Shown: positions 10,187-24,500 of the stretch, in pieces
Numbering within the stretch: the stretch's first letter is position 1
Layout of the letters: each line of letters starts with the position of its first letter
Assembly (NCBI GenBank): GCA_907164885.2
Contig: OU015496.1
Span: 184,936,781 to 185,000,780 of the forward strand
Origin: Dolomedes plantarius
Lineage: Eukaryota > Arthropoda > Arachnida > Araneae > Dolomedidae
Length of the DNA stretch: 64,000 bases
Reading direction: 5' to 3'
Position numbers and translations under genes: made by a program
The notes under the pieces: model-generated
Database searches by the model: none
What the model saw: only the letters and a program-made list of their open reading frames with translations
What the model was told of the DNA's origin: nothing

Positions 10187-13100
10187 CTGAAAAGGAGGAG
10201 CATAATAACAATATCTGATAAATACTGACTGTCTTTAGCAATAATCTGAGGAAATAATATTTTATTCATAAGCAGGCAATGAACATACAAGAGACACTGG
10301 CATTTTTAAAAATTTTTATTTATATGGAATTAGTTTGTTGAAATGGGGTCTTGTAAGTACAGCCAGTTTTCTTCAAGGAATAAAATCTGTCAGTGAACAG
10401 AGCTCAAAAGGAGGTATTTTACACCAAGTAAGAGTGGCTTGTACCAATTTGTGTGAAAATTTCAACACTTGGTCATGAGAAACCCATTTCAATGCACCAG
10501 AAACAGTGCAGAGGATGCCTTTCATTAGCCCTTGATTACTCTTGTAAAGACAGTAAACTAAAAATCATTATAGGATATTATAATGATAATCTATATATAT
10601 AAAACAGTTCCGTAACTGACTCATTCACTGACTGACATACAACACACAGACCAAACCGCTGGACCTAAAGGGCTGAAATTTTGCATGGTGATTCTTCTTA
10701 TAGTGTAGGGGTGCACTAAGAAAGATTTTTCAAAAATTCTTCTTAGATTTTTTAAAATTAAATTTTTAAGCTGTTTTTTTACGTTTGCATTTAAAATAAT
10801 ACTTTGAGGGTTATAAAATTTATATCACGAGAAAGATCATAAAAATTCCTTTAAAATGAATTTTTTTTCGAATCTTTACCTCCATTTCCTGATTTTTGGT
10901 GAATTTTTAAAGATTAATTTTTAGAATTTAATTTATTAAATGCTGATCACATTTCTTTTTCTGGTACTTTAAATAAATTTATCGTCACGTGCATAACAAC
11001 TAAATAAACAAAAAAAATTTTTTTTGCTTGCTAATGCGGCAGACGATTGGACATTATCCAAAAAAATATTAAAATACAGTAAAAGAAATGTTCTACAAAC
11101 TGTACTATATTCTTTAGTATTCTTTATATTAGATTTAATTTGAATATTTTCTTCTACATTATTTTATCTATAAAATTATCCTTTACGATTTTCTTATAAA
11201 TATATATATATATTACATCAATTATATACATTGATCGTCGTATTTATCATATAATATATATATATATTTGGCATGAATTGCATACATTGACCGTTGTATT
11301 TAATTTGAATGTACTCCGTAGCGAAGTACGGGTTTTCAGCTAGTCAAATATATATGAAATATTGACTAAGGACTTCTTATAGAATATTTTACAATACTGA
11401 AAGTCATACAGACATATTGAAAGCAAGTCTTTATTTTGTTGTTTCAGCAACACACACATACACATATATACTACTTCCATAAATAAAACAAAAAAGTTCC
11501 TAAAATATGTATGCAGTCAAACTTTCACAGTAAAATAAAAACAAATAACATACTATCATGATATTTTTCACAGATTCAGGCGCTTTTTCAAATAAAGAAG
11601 CTGCAAACCAGTTGCATTTTCCTTCAATGATATCACGTCCAACTTTACCGCTGATCTCAGGATCCCCAAAAACATCAATGTAATCATCCTGAAATAAAGC
11701 AGATATTACATACTGAAATGCACAGATTGTACTAATTTAGAAGGATATAATACACAAGTGTATACATTTAACAAATATGTTATTACTGCTGACAAACTTT
11801 ATTATTATTACTCTCTTAGTTGGTGAGACACTGATCAACTGAAAAGAAAAAATTCCAATAAAAAAATAAATAATAGTTATTTTATTGTGAAACCATTTCA
11901 CAACATTTATTGATAGCCCAGTGTACATAACAATCCAAAAATAAAGGCCCCATTTTTTAGGCACTCATTACTTCTCTCTCTAATGATTAATTTAAGTGCT
12001 TGCAGTTGTACTTACAATAGATTTAAGCTTTTAATTGTTCATGAAGAGAGTACGTTGAGCCCTATGTGGATTTTAATGTTGTACTGCATATTACAAATAA
12101 TATTCTGCAAAATAAGTAATGTCATCAGCATACTAGTAACTAATGTATAAATACTCTGTCATCAGCTTAAGTGTGAATGTTTGTGTCAAAAAACTTCAAA
12201 GAGTTTTTAATTTTTTTTATATACAAAAGTAATTTTAGAAAGTTTAATGTTCATTAATAAAATAAATATTATAATGAAATTAAGAGTACTTAATATTTTT
12301 TAGAATGTAAAAAAATATTTTTCAAAGCTAGTAAGATTTTATGCATGGACATATATTAGCATATCACAAAAACAATAAAAACAGTACTATAAAATCATAG
12401 AATTCTTAAGAGGTCATATAAAATATAATGTATGTCTACATTTATAAAATTAAGATACTAAAAATATAAATACACATGATAAATCACAAAAGTGAACAAA
12501 AACAAATCAGAAAAAACCTAGTTTTGTTATATCTTTATTTAAATTATTGAGATATGATTGCAAATTTGAATATAATTTAATCAGAGTATTTAAGATACAT
12601 AAAAGCACCTAAAATATTAGCTAGCATTGAATGGCATTTAATGAATTGAAACTTAAACAGCTTCTATTTCCTTTCTACCCAAAGCTTATTATGAACACTG
12701 GAACATATCTAGCTTCATGCTAGATTTAAGCAAAACACTGTATTTACATAATCAACTGTTTCTGTTGTAACTAATGAATTTGTTGTTCTACTAATTGTAC
12801 TAAAGAATATAATTAATTTTAACTAAAAGTTTATCTTATAGATTAAAAGTTAGTTTATCTTAAAGATTAAAGTTAGATTGAGGCGCATTGTGAAAACCTC
12901 AATTTAGTTGGAATATTAGATTTGTTTAATCTGCAATAACCCAACACATAATTAACTTTATACCAGGTTCTTTTACTGTTTACCCCACAGTGGTGGATAT
13001 GAGCAAGGATAAAAAAATCAAAATCATAGAAAAATTAAAGAAAACTACTTCCCTATACTACAAGCACATCTAAAACAAAATTTACTTCTCCTAAAAGAAA

Positions 13101-16100
13101 AACTTAACTCACATCTGCTGAAATAAAAAAAAAAAAATTCAATAATGCTGAAATAAAAATAATTTAAACTCAACACTGGCAAAAACGACAAACGACTGAT
13201 AAAGTTTAACATAACAATTTATTTAGACAGTTGATTCACACATATCATACCTGAACATATGATAACAGACAGGGGGTCTTCATTTTTAGCACATAGTATT
13301 CAAAAAGTATACGAAAAGTTAGGGATGATTACTAAAATTGTACAAGTATGATATGTGTGAATCAACTGTCTAAATAAATTCTTACATTAAACTTTATCAA
13401 TCGTTTGTCGTTTTTCCCAGTGTTGAGTTTAAATTATTTTTATTTCAGCATTATTGAATATTTTTTTATTTCAGCAGATGTGAGTTAAGTTTTTCTTTTA
13501 GGAGAAGTACATTTTGTTTTAGGTGTGCTTCTAGTATAGGGAAGTAGTTTTCTTTATTTTTCTATGATTTAATTTCATTTTTATCCTTGCTCATATCCAC
13601 CACTGTGGAGTAAACAGTAAAAGAACCTGGTATAAAGTTTATTATATGTGTGGGGTTATTGCGGATTAAACAAATCTAATATTCCAACTCAATTGAGGTT
13701 TTCACAATGTGCCTCAATCTTAATTTCTTTAAAATGTACTAACCACTAATTATGAGTAATACTGCTAATATTGTTTTCAAATTTGATTGAACTCTAGTAT
13801 TAATTGTGAATTTATGTTAATGATTGCAAAGAGTCTCCTTAACATTAATTAGCAATTATTTAAATATAATTATAATTACCCCATACACAAACTTTCGATA
13901 CAATATTTCTTTACACTATTCACATGCATCTGATAAACATAAGTTCTTATCCAAAAATAAAAATAATAAAATAAAAAATAGTTACTTGGATTTGAAATAG
14001 AAGTCCAAGCTTTAAGCAGATATTTCTTGTAGTTTCAAAATCTTTTTCAGAAAATTTTCCAATCTAAAGTAAAAACAAAAACAAAACTTAACTGTTGAAC
14101 TTTATAATAAAGATTTTGTAAATGGCTAATATTGTCCCATAGACAGATCGAGTGATTAACACAGAAAGCACAATTTAGATAAACGAGACTTTTATTCACA
14201 GCAAGCGAGTTAACATGCACTCAGCTGGAACCTAACTGACTTCCCATCAACTTGAGAGAAGCCTTTTTATACACTAAAGAACTTTCTAGAATTATTTAAA
14301 TTAAGATAATTAACATATTTGATACTTTCCCGAAGCTTTGAGAAAGCGAACATAAATTAACTAAAAAGAACATGAAATACTTTCAACAGTCCGTCTCGGG
14401 GCTCGAACCAACGACCTTCTGAACTGGAGCCCAGTGCTTTAGCCGTTCGGCCATGCCATCGCTCGAGAATGGTTGTAAATATGACAATATTTCCTAAAAT
14501 TTTACCTTCTGGATAATTTATATAATAACATGCTTAACTTAAAAATATAATTAACGTTTATAAAAATTAACGTCATACTGAAAAAAGGTATGTTATCGAT
14601 TTTTCTTCTTAAGGACAAGTCATGCTAAAGTGGATTTTTATCAGTAGTGCTTAAAGAGCTAATTGGAAATTGTTTTAATTTTGAACAGGCTTCCTTGTAA
14701 TAGAACAACTGTAAACTGTATAATTATGATACTTCATTGATTATACTAGATGAAAAAATTTTCACCTTTCTTACTTAATACTTGCACCATACTTTACAAT
14801 CACTTGAAATTCATTTAATTGCAGTTTTTAACTGTCCATCATCTTTGTTTATTTTGAACATTTAAAAATATAAATTTCAAATTTCTGAGTGTTACTAGGT
14901 GCATGTTCCTTTTTTCTAAGATTCATTATACTGAGAAATAGATATAAAACCAGTCAAGATAAAAGTTTAAAAGCTGCAGGCTAAGAGTAAAACTACTCTA
15001 CGAGGGTTAAATAAAAACAGCAAAGGATGTTCAATATTTTGAACAATGAAAAACTCTGATGAATCAACAGATGAAAATGATTTACTGCTTGGCTAGACTC
15101 CACATCAAATGGAAACTTTCGAAAATAAAAATGACCCACTGATTAACCAAAAGTTACCTAGCTGAACATCATATAAATCAAAAGGAGGCTTGGGAATATT
15201 TTCTTTAAAATACCTACGAATATCAAATGTATGGAAGTGATTGGTAATTTTTTTTTTTCTGTAGTAATGTTGATCAATTTCAATTTATTTGTTGCTTTAA
15301 ATATTTTACACTTTAAACTTATCAATTTAAGAGAATTGTTTGTTATCTTTCAATGAGAGTTTGTTATCTTTCAATGATCATTTGTTTGATGGACTGTACT
15401 TTAATGAAATGAGTTTGTATTCAGAATCAGAGCTTATCATAAACAATATTTCATAAAAGGATGTTAGAACTGCTGAAAAATCAGCACTATCATTAAACAT
15501 TAATTACAATCAGCTTCATGTTGCAGATTTCCCTTTTCTATGTATAAGCACAATAGCAACTTGCAGATTAAAAAAAATACTTGTTTTAACAATTTTTTTT
15601 CCAGCGTTATAATTGAAATATATAGAATTTTGTGTAAATAATTAACATTTCTAACAATCTATTTGAAATTAAGTGAATTCTGAGATTCATATACCTATTT
15701 GAGAGTGTGAAAAAAGAAAGACAGCTAACACAAAGATAATAAGCAAGATTCAGAGTTAAAAGAGTTACTACAAGTAGTGCACAATTAAGCAAAAAAGACA
15801 AGCTCCATAAAAGTTTTATTTCCCAATGCATCATGAGCTGCACTGGAAAACAAACTATTGTGATGTAAACTGTTCATTTTCTTTAATACATAAAATTTCA
15901 TTCAATAAAATAAAATGCAGATTCAACTTTGGCTGTTATAAACTATATTGATCAAAACAAAATAACAAAAAAATGTTGCTGGTTTCTTTAGTTTTCAGAC
16001 CTTAATGAAGGAATTTTGATTTTGCAAATATCTTCACTTGCTTTTAGCTTTTAGTAAACCCAGATTTGACAATACTTATATATATATTGTGAAAAATGAA

Positions 16101-17014
16101 ATTGAATTAAATATATGGAGGTCGTTATTCTATCTACTGTGTAGTACGTTACTTAAAATTTTGGTAAAATTTTACGTTAACAGGAAAGTCCTTCTTTCAG
16201 CAAGACCTTTTCATATTTCGAGACAGGGAAAAATGAAACGAAATAATGCATTCTTCTAAATTACTTTTCAAGTATGTTCCAAATTCTCATTGTTAATAAA
16301 ACACAATCCTTTTCCCAAAATGCTACCTAAAAACAAATGAATTGGTAAGTTATATTTGCCCTTAACACACATGCCACTGAATGTTTCCAGGCAGTAGAAA
16401 TATTTCAACCCCACAATCGATGCCGAAACTCAATAACATAACCGCATATGGTCCTCATTAAGTTGGTATATAATAAATAAGGCCTGTTTTCAATTCCTAT
16501 ATACTGGAACAATAAAAAGGGCATAGTTGTGAAAGGTATAAATGAACTTTTAACTGAATAAAATTTTAAAAATATGTAAAACAACTATTGACACAAACTT
16601 ACCAGATGCATGGCAAGATGAACAGGCAAGCAAAATGTGTAATGTGAAGTCTTATATTCTACAACAGCTTTGTATTTCTCCAAACTGAAATTTTCAAACC
16701 TTGGTCTCATGTTGGGAGGAACATTCAACATATCAAGTGTTTGTCCATACACAGTTTTTTGGGTTACCTACATGAATCAAAAGACATGCTAAAGCATCAG
16801 GATACTCTTTAATACAAAATTATGCTACAAATAAGAATTTTATAAGTATGCATGCAAGTATAGTTTATTTTATTGAAATAAGACCTATATTATGAAAGAA
16901 AATTTGGTAGGAAACTATTTTAAATGCCTGTAATTAGTTAAGCTTGACTAATGTGAATTAAAAAACTGAAATCAATATCATAACAAAGGCCAGATTAACT
17001 AGATGGTGTTAAGC

Positions 17015-17057
<43 letters not shown>

Positions 17058-17816
17058 TAAAGGTATCTGAAAAAAGATATTCACTATAGCAAGAATACTC
17101 AAGTACACTTTTTCACTTACATTTTTTACATTAATTCTGGATTACAATCTACATTTCGAAATGCTGATTGTTTAAAGAATTTTCTAAAAATACTATACAG
17201 AAATTAATTTGATCTTGATCTATCCCTTTTCTATGATAGTTTTAGTTCAACCAATAAACATTCACTTTCAAACATACATATTGTTGTTAATTCCTGTATT
17301 ACCTGAAATTGGGGGAAGGAAGGAAGGAAGGAAAGAAGGAAGGAAGGAAGGAAGGGGAGAGAGAGAGAGAGGGGGGGGAGAGAGAGGGGCAGGGAGAGAG
17401 AGAGGGGGGAGGGAGGGAGGGAGAGAGGGAGAGAGAGAGAGAGAAAGTAAGTAAGTAAAGGTATCTGAAAAAATATATTCACTACAGCAAGAATACTCAA
17501 GTACACTTTTTCACTTACATTTTTTACATTAATTCTGGATTACAATCTACATTTCGAAATGCTGATTGCTTAAAGAATTTTCTAAAAATACTATACAGAA
17601 ATGAATTTGATCTTGATCTATCCCCTTTCTATGATAGTTTTAGTTCGACCAATAAACATTCACTTTCAAACATACATATTGTTGTTAATTCCTGTATTAC
17701 CAGTAAGCATTCACTTCCAAATATACATATTGTTGTTAATTACTGTATAACCTAATTAACCTGAAATTGGGATATAACCATATAATAACCTGAAATTCGG
17801 GGGGGGGGGGGGAGGG

Positions 17817-17859
<43 letters not shown>

Positions 17860-18515
17860 TAAAGGTATCTGAAATAAGATATTCACTATAGCAAGAATAC
17901 TCAAGTACACTTTTTCACTTACATTTTTTACATTAATTCTGGATTACAATCTACATTTCGAAATGCTGATTGTTTAAAGAATTTTCTAAAAATACTATAC
18001 AGAAATTAATTTGATCTTGATCTATCCCTTTTCTATGATAGTTTTAGTTCAACCAATAAACATTCACTTTCAAACATACATATTGTTGTTAATTCCTGTA
18101 TTACCTGAAATTGGGGGAAGGAAGGAAGGAAGGAAAGAAGGAAGGAAGGAAGGAAGGGGAGAGAGAGAGAGAGGGGGGGAGAGAGAGGGGCAGGGAGAGA
18201 GAGAGGGGGGAGGGAGGGAGGGAGAGAGGGAGAGAGAGAGAGAGAAAGTAAGTAAGTAAAGGTATCTGAAAAAATATATTCACTACAGCAAGAATACTCA
18301 AGTACACTTTTTCACTTACATTTTTTACATTAATTCTGGATTACAATCTACATTTCGAAATGCTGATTGCTTAAAGAATTTTCTAAAAATACTATACAGA
18401 AATGAATTTGATCTTGATCTATCCCCTTTCTATGATAGTTTTAGTTCGACCAATAAACATTCACTTTCAAACATACATATTGTTGTTAATTCCTGTATTA
18501 CCTGAAATTGGGGGA

Positions 18516-18552
<37 letters not shown>

Positions 18553-21500
18553 TAAGTAAGTAAGTAAGTAAGTAAAGGTATCTGAAAAAATATATTCACT
18601 ACAGCAAGAATGCTCAAGTATACTTTTCACTTACATTTTTTACATTAATTCTTAATTCCATCTCATAACAAAATATACTAAGCTTATGCACACACTATAG
18701 TTGCATAAGATCACAAAATAGAAATAAAAATTCAAACATTAGAATGTACCTGTAAAAATTCATGCAGAAGATTGATGTATGCATCAGAATTTTTGAAATA
18801 CATCTCCAAAATCTTATATATGCCACATTCAAGTAAAAGACCATCATTGATAGCAATAAGTCCAACATTTGGCTGAAAACAAAATTACAGTTTTAATGGA
18901 TAAGAATGAAATATAACAATGAGATAAATAGATAAAATTCAGCATTTAAGATTTAACATCTGACATTAAGATTTAATATTGTTCAACAAATAATTTGAAA
19001 CAGAAAAGTTATATTAAAAATATATTGCAGTAAAGGGAAGTAAAAAGTGAAAATTTTCTCTGGTAAAATCCCTATCTATAAGAAAATCTATATATATAAA
19101 GGAAGAAGTCCTGACTTTAAAATCTATACATGTATTAACGCCCAGCAAACACTATTGGAGATCGGATATAAAATTTTAGGAGCATTTTTTTTTTGTACTA
19201 AAGGCGTCATTTAAGAAGCGATTTTTCAAAAATCGGCCCCAAAAGGAGGGCAAAACATGTTTTTTACATATTCCTTCATATCTCAAAGAACAAAACAGAT
19301 ATCCATAAGGTTCTTGCTTTAAAATGTAAGGAACATGAATATCTAAAAAACAATATCAGGATTTTTCAAAATTTGCCCCCCCCCCCCCCCCCCCCCAAGG
19401 AGGGCAAAACGTGATTTTTCACATATTTCCTCATATCTTAAAGAAAGAAACAAATATCCATAAGATTCTTGATTAAAAATGAAAGGAACACAAATACCTA
19501 AAAACAACTTTCGGGATTTTTCAAAATTCCGCCCCCAAGGGGCCAGGGAAGGGGGGGGGGGGTAAACATGTTTTTCACATATTCCTTCACATTTCAAAGA
19601 AGGAAACAGATATCCATAAGATTCTTGCTTTAAAACAAAAGGAACATGAATACCTAAATATAAATTTCAGGATTTTTCAAAATTCGGCCCCAATGGGGGA
19701 GGGGGGGGCGGACATGTTTTTCCCATATTCCTTCATATCTCAGAGAAACAGATATTCATAAGATTCTTGCTTTAAAGTGTAAATGAATACCTAAAAACTA
19801 ATTTCAGGATTTTTCAAAATTCAGCTCCCGAGGGGGAAATATCTTTTAATTTATTGTATTTTGCTTTGTATGCACTTGACATTTTAGGAATTTTGTTCAA
19901 AATTTAAAATGCAACCCCCCCCCCTCCCAATTTGCTAGAAACAATCCAATAATTTGTATTTTCTATCTATCACTATTTTGAACACTAAATTGGTGGTAGG
20001 GGAAAAGAGAGAGATCAACCCTAATTAAATGAAGTGTGGAAAGAGGTGTGCGTGTGAATTGTAGATATTTCGGTTGTTTGAATGTATGCATCTAGAGCTC
20101 GGGTTAACTCAATTCATTTATATTATCCTGGGCAATGCCAGATAATTTTTTGTTTATGAAACCGGCAATTTTCACAGGGGTTTACGGGGAAGCCCTCAAA
20201 CTCCTTGAAGGGCCGGGATCCAGTGGGATATCAAAATTGAAAGAAACATTTTAATGCTGACATCAGCATGGGGGGTGGGGGGGGGGGGTTCATTATAATA
20301 TGCCAATCGGGTGCTGACCAGTGGGGAGGGGTATCGATTAGCATAAAATAAAAGTTTACATAACATACAAGTAAGCCTTATTAACTGAACACCCGTGCAA
20401 CCCCAGGTATAGAAAGCTAGTATGTAATATTTGCAAAATACCTCATGAAAATATTATCTCCTCTAACACACAATGATATAGACAGCAAGTCTGAAAAACA
20501 TTCCCTTTGGAAAGAGCTTCTCATGTATGTCTAGTCTACAATAGGTATCTCAAGCTTCCAGAACCATGAGCCACATCAAAAAATTTGCAAGTTTATGCAA
20601 GTCACATTAATAAATTTATTAGCTAACATGGACTACATACGAATCTACTGAATTGCCAGAGACATGTTCTGTAGCAATATAGTTTGCACTTTATGAAAAA
20701 AAAAAAAAAAACAGTACTTGCATACAAATATTTTATAAGTAGAATTTCTTTTCAATAAGGAAACCACATTGCAGCAGGGATGCATGTCCTTGCAGTCTTT
20801 ATGAGAAATTTAACATTATTTCCATCTGATTAAGGCTAGAGAAAGAGGTGTAACTTGCTATTGCAAAGAATTTTCAATAAGTCTTTCTGTCCAAAAAAGT
20901 GCTTTTTTTATTTCATGTTCTTCATAAAATCACTATGTATTTGATAACCATTCTAGTTTGGAATTTAATTTATTCATTCTCATTCCCAGAAATATGGGCA
21001 ACACTTATAAAAATAATTATCTTAGAGACATGTTAGATTAAAATCCTATGACTGGGAAGAGTCTTGAAACTCTAAGTAATGCACTATAAGGTTATCAATC
21101 ATCAAAGCGATGATGGAATAAGTGATAAATGAAAACAATGAAAACTTTTCTCTACATTTCCACCTACAGAGTGTAGGATATCTTCTCTCTGCCTTTTTAG
21201 TATGCTTTTAGTCATTTAGTATCTATATATATAATTTCTAGAAGGAGATTTTTTCTGACGATTCCTTTTTCTCCCTTTATACTTAAACAAAATGGATAAA
21301 TGAGGCAACATTTGAAAGATTAAGTTCTCTGCTTCGAACGAATTGTTAATTTAGAATTACACATTATATTGTTTATTTAAAAATCAAAGAATAAACATTA
21401 TAAACATTTTTACTTACACTAGATGGCGTGTGCTCGCTTTTTTCCTATGTTAACAATTCCCTAAACTTTTAAATTTTAAAATTGTCTGCATTTATTATCA

Positions 21501-24500
21501 TTATATGAATTAATTAATAAGTTTCTTTATTGACAATATCCGTGCAGGTGTACGCTATTCTCTTTGCATGGCTAAACAATTTGTTTGGACTAAAATCTAT
21601 TTTCTTTCCCTCTGGAAGGACATTTTATAAGTGATATTTTCTTTGGTATGCTATTTTAGAGTTTAATTTTATTTATTCAATTCTATGTACACAACTGAAT
21701 TGCATAAGACAAAATTCTACCATGCTACGAAGGTAAAGTTTCTAATTTGTCTCATTATTAAAGGACATTCTATATATTATTTCTGTAAGTCTTATTTTTT
21801 TTTTTTTTACATGTAGAGCTATTTTGTGAGAACGACTGAATGTAAAAATATGATTGGGCATCAAAATAAAGGTCTTACAGTGTAGATGCACCAGTCGAAG
21901 AGAAAAATGCGATTGAGGCAAGGGTTCAGGCTTGGTGGATTGGTAAAGTTACCCTGTAAAGTCTACAGGAAAAGCATAAATGTGTGCTTTTTTGGTTCAC
22001 ATTTACTTTGTTGCTTGCCCACTGAACTTTTAAATTTTAAAAACACACTATTTGTAATACATTTTTAACTGTCATTGCCCTTATTTCAGTGTCACATTTG
22101 AAGTGCTCATGGTGTTCTATGACCAGTCTTATAGTAAGTAAATACTTCATCTATATTTTAAGTTCTATGAGGGTTTTTTTTTTTTTTACTTAGAGACCTA
22201 TTTTGGGAGAACCACTGAACATAAAAAAGAAGGTTGAAGTATCAAAATGGAGGTCTTTGAATAAATTTGTAGAATTTTTTCAATCATCTGAAGTTTTATT
22301 TTTGTTACTTGATATGAATTTGCTCTTTTCAAAAAGATTAACTGTGAATTTCGATGGGATCCTACTATACTATTTAACAGTAATAATTTTCTATAAAAGA
22401 AGTCAATCTGAAAAAAGTTTGCTCCTGCCAACGAGATGTCTAACAAAGGACCATAAAAATTTTGCCAACAACACAATTTGCCGTCAAGTTGCTTCAGTGA
22501 AATTAAACAAAATATTTTTCCTGATGTTCAGCAACTAGAAGAAACTGCACCTATGGAAGAGGAGTCTATGATAGAAGTTAAAAAATTTCTCATCACGAAG
22601 AGGCTCACTTGGCTGTTCATTTTGAGTGCCCGCAACAATTAGTTAAAGTTGATGAATTAGATGCATTAGAAAGTAGATTTCTAAAGTAGATTGAAAGTAG
22701 ATGCATTAGAAAGTAGAAAGATTAGAAAGTAGATGAATTAGAAAGACTGAAATGATAAAGTACAATAAGCATTGAGCTGCGTAAGGTAGAACAACATTTG
22801 TTATTCTGAAAATAGAGTGAAATTTACTCGATTTTGAGCAACAAGGCCACTAGTGTTTAGTAAAATTCAACAAGGAAACTTAGTAATGTCAGTAAATGAA
22901 TCCCGGAGAAAAAAACTAAAAACTTGTTTTAGTAAGGCAAGTTGCCTCATCAAGAGGTTGAAAGATGAATATTGCACATGATTCTAAGATATATATAAAT
23001 ACAGTAATCTCATAAAAATAAATTTTTAATAGCTTGAATTTTGGTTATGTTACTATTAAAAAATTAAAATCCTGTAATCCTTTATTGATCTTTAATCAAA
23101 TTGGAAATTTTTTTAAAGATTTTTCATCAGATAAGCAATAAAATTATGTCATTTAGAAAGATTGGAAAACATCTAACCATTTTGTACCAACATGGCTTCC
23201 CTCTTCTCATTGTAGAATTATCCATCATATCATCACACACCAGAAAAAAACCTTGAAGCTATAATAGAGTAAAGTAAAATGTGACATCATTATCAGTATA
23301 ATTTAAGTAAAATCTAACAGTTTAGAGTAATACATATACTAACATTTATATATTAAAAAAAAGAGAGAATAAATAGAAAGTTTTGTAAAAACTTCCAAAA
23401 AAGCAGTGAGAAAATTAAAATTACAGGTATTAAATATGTAAAGCTATATATTATGAGAATGAAGAAAATAAATTGTAAGAGAAGCATGCTAAGCATTTTA
23501 ATTACTAACAGGAAAATTAAAGCGATAAAATGAAAACTCATGAGATGTGTTAAATATTTAGTAATCTCTATTCTTCAACAATACGATAAAAAAAAATTCA
23601 CCATGGACTTCAGGAAATCAAATGATAAAATTATGCCAAAGCCAATAATGAAAATAACCTTTTTAATACAAGGAAATGCAAATTATTTTGCAGAAAATAA
23701 ATTTTTAAGGGAAAAAATAATATAATTCCCTCACAAAGATAATGTATCAAGTATGATTACTGAAATAAATATAATGGGTTTCTCGCAAAAAAGGTTGATT
23801 TATTAACAAACTAAATGATTCAACCCAGGCAAATATTTGCCAAATTTTCTGCAGCTATAACATGAAGTTCTTGCATCATCCTATATACATTTACTTTTGA
23901 AAGACACTTTTCTCAATCACATCTACATATAATGTCAGTTATGAATGTTAATATATCTATATATATAAAACAGTTCCGTAACTTACTGACTGACATACAA
24001 CGCACAGACCAAATCGCTGGACCTAAAGAGCTGAAATTTTGCATGGCGATTCTTATTATAGTGTAGGGGTGCACTAAGAAAAATTTTTGAAAAATTCTTA
24101 GATTTTTTTAAATTAAATTTTTAAGCTGTTTTAGTAACTTTTTTTAAGCTTGCATTTAAAATAATAACTTGAGGGTTATAAAATTTATATCATGAGAAAG
24201 ATCATAAAAATTCCTTTAAAATGAAATCTTTTTCGAATCTTTACCTCCATTTTCTGATTTTTGGTGAATTTTTAAAGATTAATTTTTAGAATTTAATTTA
24301 TTAAATGCTGATCACGTGATTTCTTTTTCTGGTACTTTAAATAAATTTATCGTCACGTCCATAACAATGAAATAGACAAAAAAACATTTTTTCCTTCGCT
24401 AATGCGGCAGACGATTGGACATTATCCAAAAAAATATTAAAATACAGAAAAAGATATGTTCCTCAAACAGTACTATATTCTTTAGTATGTCCTATTAGAT

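Noticed and set aside
14395..14465. Functional tRNA gene
   Set aside because: A and B boxes are present, but acceptor and T stems do not pair and the anticodon arm fits poorly. A SINE head or pseudogene is more likely.
17209..18307. Glu/Arg/Gly-rich and Ser/Leu/Pro-rich open frames
   Set aside because: They are translations of GGAA/GA microsatellites and flanking repeats, duplicated with the array. They are not genes.
19343..19597. 84-aa Gly/Pro-rich frame
   Set aside because: It is a translation of the Helitron minisatellite with C/G runs.
22203..22538. 111-aa plus-strand frame
   Set aside because: It has no recognised domain and lies in repeat-like intronic DNA with diverged duplicates. 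It is probably a relic or chance frame.
23540..23725. Short frame next to FDPS exon 4
   Set aside because: It is AT-rich, on the opposite strand, with no motif or splice support.
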